NCBI GenBank assembly: GCA_020832965.1
Contig: JAJHRM010000085.1
Location: 1 to 9,924, forward strand
Length of the DNA: 9,924 bases
Reading direction: 5' to 3'
Source of the DNA: Thermofilum sp.
GTDB taxonomy: Archaea > Thermoproteota > Thermoprotei > Thermofilales > Thermofilaceae
Below are positions 1 to 5,808 of the stretch, one piece after another. Made by a program: the position numbers and the translations under genes. Position 1 is the stretch's first letter. Each line of letters starts with the position of its first letter. The notes beneath the pieces are model-generated. The model saw only the letters and a list, made by a program, of their open reading frames with translations. It searched no databases and was not told the origin of the DNA.

Positions 1-445
1 CCATGTACACAACCCACGCGAACGCCGGCTCCGTGTACAGGTCCACGATGAAACCCCTCCTCTCCAGCGTGACCGTGTACGGCTCGGCCACGGCTATGCG
101 GAAGCCCCGATCGCGCAGCGCGCGCACCGCCCTCGCGACGCACCCCCTTTCGATCAAGACGTCCAGGTCCACGGAGACGTGCTCCACCGGCCTCCTGAAC
201 TTGTAGAGCGCGTACTCGAGCCCCCGCAAAGCGTTAACGACCTCGACCGCGTTCCTGAGGAACCAGCGGTAGCGGGCCTCCTCCCGCAGCAGCTCTTCCT
301 CCGGGCCCCCCAGCGCCCTGAGGTAAGCCAGGTAGAGCTTGTTCAAGCGGGCCCTCTCGGCAAGCCGAGAGGCCTCGATGGCGCTGCCGGGCCTGTACGA
401 GCCGCCGAGAACCCTCAGCAGCTTCAGTGACTCCGACTCAGGCAC
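1..445 (-). CDS. Nucleotidyltransferase-fold protein, 3'-truncated by the window edge
   Basis: This frame is open from a GTG at 445-443 to the window edge (148 codons, no stop). A helical N-terminal region (about residues 20-80, rich in Arg, Glu and Leu) precedes a nucleotidyltransferase-like core: Lys82, then VSVDLDVLI around residues 90-98 with Asp93 and Asp95 as the metal-binding DxD pair, and a third acidic residue, Asp135, in IVDLY. That spacing fits the NTP_transf_5-like superfamily (established for the fold); the substrate is unknown. The GTG is favoured because GAGGGG lies about 9 bases upstream. The gene overlaps the 3' end of the P-loop kinase-like gene by 22 bases, so the two are probably translated as a coupled pair. 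GC is high, as in its partner and unlike the glycosyltransferase genes. The C-terminus is outside the window. An enzyme acting on a sugar or nucleotide substrate, or a toxin-antitoxin-like role, cannot be told apart here. Confidence 0.72.
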   Translation of the reverse strand, partial: MPESESLKLLRVLGGSYRPGSAIEASRLAERARLNKLYLAYLRALGGPEEELLREEARYRWFLRNAVEVVNALRGLEYALYKFRRPVEHVSVDLDVLIERGCVARAVRALRDRGFRIAVAEPYTVTLERRGFIVDLYTEPAFAWVVYM

Positions 446-1056
446 TCCAGGACACCCCTCGCGACGTCCAGCGGGCCGTTGGCGCCGGTGTCGATGCTGC
501 ACCGCGCCACGCACCCGGCCAGCACTTTGTAGGCGGCGAGCTCCCGTATGAGGAAGCTGCGGGGCACATCCGCCCTACCAGCGAGCGCGCCCAGGTCCGC
601 GTAGAGGTACACGGGCCCCTCCCTGCGGGCCAGCCTGAGCAGGAACCCGCCGCAGACGCCGCGGAGGAGCGAGGGGGAGTCGAGCGTGGACACGAGCCAC
701 ACGAGGAAGTCGAGGGAGCCCCTATCGCACACGAGGAAGGCGCAAAGCCTCCGGAGGAGGGACCTCGCGAGCAGGTGCGGAACAAACGACCAGAACTCGA
801 CGAGCAGCCAAACGTCCCTGAGGCCCTTGGGGACGCAGACGCCGTAGTAGGGGTTGCAGCCGCCCCGGAAAGCGCCGAAGCGCGAGAGGAGGCGGGCGAG
901 GAGCGAAGCCAGCAGGTGCGAACCCCTCAACCAGTGGGTGCAGGTGGGGCCGCGGAGCGAGAGGAGGGAGGCCAGGAGGCGGGCGGCGGTGGTCTTACCG
1001 GAGCCGTCCGCACCCGAGAGAACGATGAAAATTCTTGTGGGCGCTCCCTCGAGCAC
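424..1056 (-). CDS. Thymidylate-kinase-like P-loop protein
   Basis: This 210-residue protein starts at GTG 1056 and has a clear Walker A loop, GADGSGKT at residues 15-22, on the first beta strand (RIFIVLSG). A DRG motif at 111-113 sits after a hydrophobic strand, as in thymidylate kinases and related nucleoside monophosphate kinases. Middle motifs WLRGSH (42-47) and NPYYGV (68-73) resemble archaeal kinase-like proteins from surface-glycan loci rather than housekeeping Tmk, from memory and not searched. Such proteins may phosphorylate a sugar, lipid or nucleotide intermediate; the substrate is unknown. The gene begins 32 bases after the FkbM stop and its end overlaps the nucleotidyltransferase gene by 22 bases. 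GC is about 70%, far above the upstream genes. The GTG has only a weak ribosome-binding context and no ATG is available near the P-loop. A long open frame on the opposite strand is a high-GC shadow. Confidence 0.82.
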   Translation of the reverse strand: MLEGAPTRIFIVLSGADGSGKTTAARLLASLLSLRGPTCTHWLRGSHLLASLLARLLSRFGAFRGGCNPYYGVCVPKGLRDVWLLVEFWSFVPHLLARSLLRRLCAFLVCDRGSLDFLVWLVSTLDSPSLLRGVCGGFLLRLARREGPVYLYADLGALAGRADVPRSFLIRELAAYKVLAGCVARCSIDTGANGPLDVARGVLECLSRSH

Positions 1057-1088
1057 GCTAAACGCTCGAAGATCGCGCGCTATAGCGC

Positions 1089-1769
1089 TTAAGACACGCA
1101 GGTTGCAGCGCGTAGCCGCTTCTTAATGCATCTGACGAGACCGAGCTGCTCTTTGCCAAGACCATGTCTCCTGTAAAACTCCTCGCCGCTCACGATCTCG
1201 CACTCAAAGTCCTTCGAAAGCTTCTCGAGCAAAACCTGCACGGGGATCTTCGTGATGTAAGCGTGGTACTCGAAGAGTATCTCGTCGAACAGCCTCACGT
1301 GCTCGTAATCGTTGAGGATCACGTCATACTCGCAACCCTCGCAATCCATCTTGAGAACCGCACCCTCACCGATACCGTACCTTTCCACGATCTCGCCCAG
1401 CGTGACCGCATCGACCTCACCAGCCTCGCTAAACCTATGAAATGTTCCTATGGTCTCTTCATTAACGCGCTCAACACGTATTTTGCCGGGCTTGCTCGCC
1501 AGGCCGGCGTTGAGCGGGACGATAACGCCCTCAAGGTTGTTGAGCCTGATGTTTTCGAGCATCTCAGCGTAAGCCCCCAGGTGCGGCTCAATCGCGATCA
1601 CCCTCTTCGCACCCTTAAGCGCGAAGTAAATAGCCGAATCGCCAACGAAAGCACCAACATCGACGACAACCTTATCCTTAACGCTCAACGACTTATATGC
1701 GCGCGCGCTTAAGTATATCGTTGACTCCCTTGCGCTCGGATATTGCACCAACGTATGTAAAGAATTCAC
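1089..1769 (-). CDS. FkbM-family SAM-dependent methyltransferase, uncertain N-terminus
   Basis: FkbM-family enzymes usually O-methylate sugars or polyketides using S-adenosylmethionine. Taken from GTG 1769 the frame has 226 residues. SAM motif I is VVVDVGAFVGD (34-44), the ribose-binding acidic residue is Glu61 in AIEPH, and LKMDCEGCEYD (139-149) is the hallmark FkbM motif. The catalytic core therefore looks complete. The start is doubtful: bases 1693-1769 also encode a conserved-looking stretch of the upstream GT4 in another frame, and the first ~24 FkbM-frame residues do not look like the family. Recognisable homology begins around Tyr25. A TTG at 1688, 4 bases after the GT4 stop, would give a 199-residue protein starting just before motif I and could be reached by translational reinitiation. 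Other possible starts are TTG 1751 and GTG 1748. The natural N-terminal extension seems to be lost. It would methylate a glycan made by this cluster. Confidence 0.88.
   Translation of the reverse strand: MNSLHTLVQYPSARESTIYLSARAYKSLSVKDKVVVDVGAFVGDSAIYFALKGAKRVIAIEPHLGAYAEMLENIRLNNLEGVIVPLNAGLASKPGKIRVERVNEETIGTFHRFSEAGEVDAVTLGEIVERYGIGEGAVLKMDCEGCEYDVILNDYEHVRLFDEILFEYHAYITKIPVQVLLEKLSKDFECEIVSGEEFYRRHGLGKEQLGLVRCIKKRLRAATCVS
1691..1712. repeat. Imperfect palindrome at the GT4/FkbM junction
   Basis: This 22-base imperfect inverted repeat has outer arms ACTTA/TAAGT and a GCGCGC centre; 16 of 22 positions match the reverse complement. It covers the GT4 stop codon (1695-1693) and the last codons before it, exactly where recognisable GT4 sequence gives way to FkbM sequence. 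It could be a recombination scar or hairpin, or chance alternating GC. Confidence 0.35.
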
Positions 1770-2328
1770 CTTGAATGCCGTATCTTTCCCAAATATAGCG
1801 CTTTGCGTGGTTCCTCTCTATTGGTTTAAAAATCTCGTCAATACCCGGATAAATCACGAAAATCTTTGAATACTTTATTCCTAGCCAGTGATGTATTGCA
1901 TACTTAGAGAAGCCGGATACCGTGGTGATCACCACATCATCTCTTAAACGCGAGACCTCTCCTAGAAGCAGGTACCTTGGCATCAATCTAAGTTTGTAAC
2001 CTAAAGCTGTCGGCGTACTAAGAAAGTGAACATCATGTATCACAACGTTTATCGGTCTTGGAATTGTAAACAATGCGGTAACATGCGTGAATGTTCTAGG
2101 ATGAGGTATAAAGAGGAGATCTGCATCGAGCCTCTTAATAGCTTTTAAGATGTTAGAAATAATGTTACCAAAGTCTCTAAGCCCAGATGTTTTCGTTAAT
2201 GGATATTTGACTATATTTACCTTACCGCTTCTCATAAGATGTTTCAATAGGTTTATCGTGAAATAAAAAATACCACGTTTCCTATGATAATCGATATAGA
2301 GCATAGAAGTATCAAAGAGGATTCTCAT
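1693..2328 (-). CDS. GT4 glycosyltransferase, C-terminally truncated
   Basis: This 211-residue product has the N-terminal half of a GT-B, family 4 glycosyltransferase. KRGIFYFTINLL (17-28) matches the acceptor-domain helix motif; VSGFSKYAI (137-145) and IYPGIDEIFKP (159-169) mark the linker region; FTYVGAISERKG (190-201) is the first strand and loop of the C-terminal donor-binding domain. It then stops after NDILKRARI, about 150 residues short of the usual 350-380. The donor-binding EX7E region is missing, and no frame downstream restores it because FkbM coding sequence follows directly. As it stands it is unlikely to be an active transferase; a gene remnant is the simplest reading. The ATG at 2328 lies 9 bases after the deacetylase stop. 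Codons are AT-rich, unlike FkbM. Confidence 0.8.
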   Translation of the reverse strand: MRILFDTSMLYIDYHRKRGIFYFTINLLKHLMRSGKVNIVKYPLTKTSGLRDFGNIISNILKAIKRLDADLLFIPHPRTFTHVTALFTIPRPINVVIHDVHFLSTPTALGYKLRLMPRYLLLGEVSRLRDDVVITTVSGFSKYAIHHWLGIKYSKIFVIYPGIDEIFKPIERNHAKRYIWERYGIQGEFFTYVGAISERKGVNDILKRARI

Positions 2329-2337
2329 TCTTTAATT

Positions 2338-2931
2338 CTAGAAAGCCTCGCTTATCGTTACAAAACGTGCCTTTAATACCTTCAATGCTGCTAGCATTAT
2401 GTCTAGCTTTGCCCTGCTTGGAAGGTGCGCATATAGAACTAAAATGTTCAGCTTTCTCAGTCTTATTAATTCGTAAATATTGGAAAGTCTAAGATTGAAA
2501 GCTGCGATGCAACCATGTTCATCAAGAAGGTTGTAGTTTTTAGCAGAGCCTATGTACGTGGTCCTAATTACCCTATACACCTGTCTAGCTAACCTAGCTG
2601 CTGTCTCACTATGGGGCCCGTATGGGTATGCAAACGAGGTCACCTCATTATTCAGCAGTTCACTTAAGTACTTCTTGCTCTCCACGAGCTCCCTACGCAT
2701 CACGTCCTCCGGTGCTCTAACCATATCTATGTGAGTCACCGTGTGACTGCCAATCTCGTGTCCCATCGACGCTATTTCCTTAATTTCACTTGGTCTCAGT
2801 AGTCTTCTACCCATGAACTCCCTAAGCCCGGTGATAACGAAGAACGTGGCCTTAACACCACGCTTAGCCAAGTAACGCGCAATCGATAGCTGATCCCTAT
2901 AACCATCATCAAACGTAAGCGCAACAAACAT
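2338..2931 (-). CDS. NodB-type polysaccharide deacetylase (CE4)
   Basis: This 197-residue protein is a compact NodB homology domain that would remove N- or O-acetyl groups from a sugar, with a divalent metal. The catalytic/metal motif TFDDG is at 6-10, the metal-binding HTVTH at 63-67, and a YPYG loop at 102-105 (the usual Arg of that motif is Ala101). A late LYAH motif near the C-terminus supplies the histidine of the last family motif. There is no signal peptide or membrane segment, so it probably acts in the cytoplasm on a nucleotide- or lipid-linked sugar rather than on finished polymer. ATG 2931 is chosen because the TFDDG motif follows immediately; it lies 14 bases after the upstream GT4 stop. 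It is flanked by GT4 genes, which supports a role in tailoring the glycan. Activity on an acetamido sugar is inferred. Confidence 0.9.
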   Translation of the reverse strand: MFVALTFDDGYRDQLSIARYLAKRGVKATFFVITGLREFMGRRLLRPSEIKEIASMGHEIGSHTVTHIDMVRAPEDVMRRELVESKKYLSELLNNEVTSFAYPYGPHSETAARLARQVYRVIRTTYIGSAKNYNLLDEHGCIAAFNLRLSNIYELIRLRKLNILVLYAHLPSRAKLDIMLAALKVLKARFVTISEAF

Positions 2932-2945
2932 AAACCATCGCTTAC

Positions 2946-3980
2946 TTAATTAAATGGACACATCATATTAACAATTTTACTAAGTCTTTGAAGAACAGCT
3001 TGATAACTTAAGTTCTTAACAGCAAACTCCCTCGCTCTAATGCTCAATTCATTCAGTTCTTTTCTTATATCTATTATTTGTTTTACAACATCTAAATAAT
3101 CATCATCCTTAACCTTAATGTATAATGACTCGTAATCCTTCATTGACGGGCTGGGTCCTCCGATAACTGGTGTCCCTGATGCGAGCGCCTCCAGTAATGT
3201 CGCCGGAGGTTCGGTCGGGTATGAGTTACGTATGGGTAGTAATAACACATCAACAGCGTTGTATACATACCAAACAGGTACAGTTCTCTTAACTATTAAA
3301 GAGTTCTTCTTTAAAGCTATCTTAATGCTTACCATAACATCTCTCGTGATATTATCAATTCTGAGATATGTAATGAGGAACTTAATGTCATCGCCGCCAA
3401 GCTCGGCGGCTAGCTTGGCCACCACATCAAATCCCCTGTTAACGTCAATGTCACCAACATAACCGATTATGATTTTGTTGGATGGCAATCTTAGTATGCG
3501 CCGTGTATATTCTTTTTCTCTCGGTTTGAATAATTCTATGTCAACTGGTGGATATATAAAAACACCATTGCTGAAAAGATTAGTTATTCTTCTCGAAGTT
3601 CCAATAACAATCTTTGAACCGCGCTCTATCAAGGCTTCTTTGACCTTCCAGTTGCTATGCACGGCTGGTAAATAAGAAAATTGATAGGATATCACTACTT
3701 TTTTCAACCCAAATAGACCAACCAGCGAAGTTAAGGGCTTGTTCACGTTTAGTAAATGAGCCACTTCGCAAGTTGCACAAGAAGTAAGTGCGAGCTCGTA
3801 AAGGTAAAGTAAATATTTGCCCAAGTATTTACGTGGTAGAACACGTTTGACAGTATCTACGACTAGCAGTTTATCGCTATAAATCATCTTGAGAACTTTT
3901 ACGAACCCTCTGGCAAACGCCGCTTGACCCTCTTTAAGCGTTGGATGCCTTAGAAATGCGCAAGCTTTCTCATTAGGCAT
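2946..3980 (-). CDS. GT4 glycosyltransferase with variant EX7E motif
   Basis: This GT-B family 4 transferase would move a sugar from a nucleotide donor to a growing glycan. Numbered from ATG 3980 (344 residues), it has VIGTSRRITNLF (125-136) and IYPPVDIELFKP (142-153) at the interdomain region, GYVGDIDVNRG (173-183) at the start of the donor domain, and EPPATLLEALASGTPVIGG (257-275) at the donor site. The two glutamates are separated by six residues rather than seven, a variant of the canonical motif. A frame-equivalent ATG at 4010 would lengthen the overlap with the upstream gene to 61 bases; ATG 3980 gives 31 and is preferred, though neither has a strong ribosome-binding site. The N-terminal domain is weakly conserved and departs from the usual glycine-rich start. 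Composition is AT-rich. Confidence 0.86.
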   Translation of the reverse strand: MPNEKACAFLRHPTLKEGQAAFARGFVKVLKMIYSDKLLVVDTVKRVLPRKYLGKYLLYLYELALTSCATCEVAHLLNVNKPLTSLVGLFGLKKVVISYQFSYLPAVHSNWKVKEALIERGSKIVIGTSRRITNLFSNGVFIYPPVDIELFKPREKEYTRRILRLPSNKIIIGYVGDIDVNRGFDVVAKLAAELGGDDIKFLITYLRIDNITRDVMVSIKIALKKNSLIVKRTVPVWYVYNAVDVLLLPIRNSYPTEPPATLLEALASGTPVIGGPSPSMKDYESLYIKVKDDDYLDVVKQIIDIRKELNELSIRAREFAVKNLSYQAVLQRLSKIVNMMCPFN

Positions 3981-4882
3981 GCATAAAGAGCCTTGACCGT
4001 CTTCTCCCATGTAAATTCTCGAGCCCTGTTTAATCCCTTTTCACTCATTTCTTTAAGTAAATCATCATTGTTCAATACCCAATCTACTGTTTCGGCGATT
4101 TCTCTAAGAGATGTGGGTTTCACAAAGATTGCAGCGTCTCCTGCAACTTCCCTTACCGCAGGTTCCTCAAACGCTATTACAGGTGTTCCGCATGCCATAG
4201 CTTCTAGAACCACGAGCCCGAAGCCCTCGTGAAGCGTCGGGTAAAGCAGCACGTCAGCCATCGAGTAGAGCCTCGCTAGCGCGTGCTCGGTGAGCTTCGG
4301 CAGGTAGTAGACGCCCGGAGCTTTTACGACGCGAGGCCCTCGGACCAGCAGCCTGGACTTCGTGCGCAAGCGGCGGAAGATCGCGATGGATACTTTGACT
4401 ATGTGAGGTTTTGTCGCAACCGTGAGGATCACCTTCTGCTCGCTCCGCTTCCGTGCACAGGCCGGTTTGTATATGGTGTGATCCACCCCGAGCGGGACGA
4501 CGCAAGGGTCTATGGTGTATTCCTTAATGGTGGAGGCTGCGGCATTCGTGGGGGAGAAAAACGCGTCGATAAAGGGTTTGGCAAAGTTTAGCGAAAGCGT
4601 CCTCCGCAGCCTTTGCTCGAACGGGCTTCTTCCCGTATCTCTAGCGGTTAAGTAGGTGTGGCTGATCGATCTTATGTCGTGGATAAAGGCCGCCGTAATC
4701 GCTCCTCTGAGTTTAGCCTTAGCTAGGCAGGGCAAGTACGCGGATGTCGAATCCATCCCTATAACTATGTCGGAAGAGCGCTCGTTTGTGCACACTTTAG
4801 CACCCATTATCTTAGCAATATTTCTGGCAATTTTTAAATGGCTTTCGTTTCTATCTCTAATAAGTATGCTTATTCTAAGCAT
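3950..4882 (-). CDS. GT4 glycosyltransferase, compositionally mosaic
   Basis: This 310-residue retaining GT4 starts at ATG 4882, overlapping the upstream gene by 13 bases. VVPLGVDHTIYKP (128-140) is the linker motif and HEGFGLVVLEAMACGTPVIAFEEPAVREV (218-246) contains the intact donor-binding Glu219/Glu227 pair with seven residues between. The N-terminal domain is short, and the usual glycine-rich GG loop near the start is not evident. There is no membrane segment; it would act on the inner membrane face. GC is uneven: about 32% in the first codons, 48-65% for residues ~107-227, then about 43% in the C-terminal third. This suggests that the donor-domain centre has a different history from the ends. 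The end overlaps the next GT4 by about 31 bases, consistent with one operon. Confidence 0.92.
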   Translation of the reverse strand: MLRISILIRDRNESHLKIARNIAKIMGAKVCTNERSSDIVIGMDSTSAYLPCLAKAKLRGAITAAFIHDIRSISHTYLTARDTGRSPFEQRLRRTLSLNFAKPFIDAFFSPTNAAASTIKEYTIDPCVVPLGVDHTIYKPACARKRSEQKVILTVATKPHIVKVSIAIFRRLRTKSRLLVRGPRVVKAPGVYYLPKLTEHALARLYSMADVLLYPTLHEGFGLVVLEAMACGTPVIAFEEPAVREVAGDAAIFVKPTSLREIAETVDWVLNNDDLLKEMSEKGLNRAREFTWEKTVKALYACLMRKLAHF

Positions 4883-5808
4883 CTTTCTATAAATATATTT
4901 ATTTTTTCCATAATATTTTTGAAAGATAAAGTATTTTTAACAATTTCTTTGCATTGAATCGAGTACTCCTTAAGGGTTTTTTGGTCCATTAGCAACCGCG
5001 CTAACGCGCTGGCGAGGTCGCTCAGTTCGACGTCTCTCACTAATGTTTCGTCGACTAGCTTTATTAGATCCCTAGATCCTGTGCGCTTAGTGACCACGGG
5101 GACTACGCCTAGCGCCATAGCCTCCACTACTGAGATCGAGAACGCGTCGAAGAGCGACGGTTGCAGGTATAGGGAGCATCTCCTAAGTAGCTTGAAGAGC
5201 TCAACGCGCGGGAGACGCCCCACGATATTCAGGTACTCTTGGACGCCGAGCCTCTTAGCTCTAGCCGCAATTAATCGGCTTACGGGCTCCTCCTCTGTAC
5301 CGCCTGCCAGTATAAAGCGCGTTTTAATGCCTTCGTTTTTTAGCGCAAACGCGATATCAGGTATCATGTGCAAGCCTTTTATCGGTAGGAATGCACCGCT
5401 GAAACACACCCAGTGTTCTCTCGCGTCGCTGCTCATCTTGAACAGCGCCTCGAGCTCGGGCGGCGAAGGGTAAAGAACCACCGAGTCTCTGCCTAGCAGC
5501 TCCTTCACTAAGCTCGAAACCGATACCACGAGATCTGGCATCGCGTAGATGGCGTAAACCGCAGGTTTCAAGATGGCTGGTGAGCAAGCTACGGCAGCCC
5601 ACTTCCTATGGAATACTCTTCGTGCTGCGCCGAATACTGTAGGCTTGACACCTTCTGTCAGAAGCACTCCTCCACGTTCTAAAGGTTGAAGGGTTGGTGC
5701 CCGAAGGCTAACTATTTTCACTTTATGACCTAAAGCTTTCATGGCCTTCAACCATGTAATGTGACCTAAATGGGGTGTCCTAAAGGTTAGATACGTTATC
5801 GTAACCAT
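4870..5808 (-). CDS. GT4 glycosyltransferase with Asp in place of first Glu
   Basis: This family 4 transferase has 312 residues from ATG 5808. The N-terminus reads MVTITYLTFRTPHLGHI, a Rossmann strand followed by a loop. CFSGAFLPIKG (135-145) opens the donor domain, FILAGGTEEEPV (165-176) follows, and the donor site is LFDAFSISVVEAMALGVVPVV, with Asp221 and Glu229. Asp therefore occupies the first position of the normal EX7E pair, a conservative change also common in archaeal relatives (from memory). A TTG at 5817 is the upstream limit of the frame, but ATG 5808 is favoured. It gives a 13-base overlap with the membrane-protein gene, matching the 13-base overlap at its own 3' end with the next GT4, so translational coupling is likely. 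The donor sugar is unknown. Confidence 0.91.
   Translation of the reverse strand: MVTITYLTFRTPHLGHITWLKAMKALGHKVKIVSLRAPTLQPLERGGVLLTEGVKPTVFGAARRVFHRKWAAVACSPAILKPAVYAIYAMPDLVVSVSSLVKELLGRDSVVLYPSPPELEALFKMSSDAREHWVCFSGAFLPIKGLHMIPDIAFALKNEGIKTRFILAGGTEEEPVSRLIAARAKRLGVQEYLNIVGRLPRVELFKLLRRCSLYLQPSLFDAFSISVVEAMALGVVPVVTKRTGSRDLIKLVDETLVRDVELSDLASALARLLMDQKTLKEYSIQCKEIVKNTLSFKNIMEKINIFIERCLE

Noticed and set aside
1..430. Two short plus-strand frames at the left edge
   Set aside because: The minus strand is open throughout and encodes a plausible nucleotidyltransferase with correctly spaced acidic residues; the plus frames are low-complexity.
427..1092. Long plus-strand open frame of 221 codons
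   Set aside because: It is exactly antisense to the kinase-like gene, its product is low-complexity and rich in Glu, Pro and Ala, and it arises from the high GC.
1164..1712. Plus-strand open frame of 182 codons
   Set aside because: It is antisense to FkbM, whose SAM and MDCEG motifs are clear; the plus product shows no family features.
4883..4925. TATA-like AT-rich run upstream of the GT4 at 4882
   Set aside because: It is coding sequence for the end of the upstream GT4 and ends only about 8 bases before the ATG, too close for a leaderless promoter.
5081..5473. Plus-strand open frame of 130 codons
   Set aside because: It is antisense to a GT4 with recognisable donor-site motifs.
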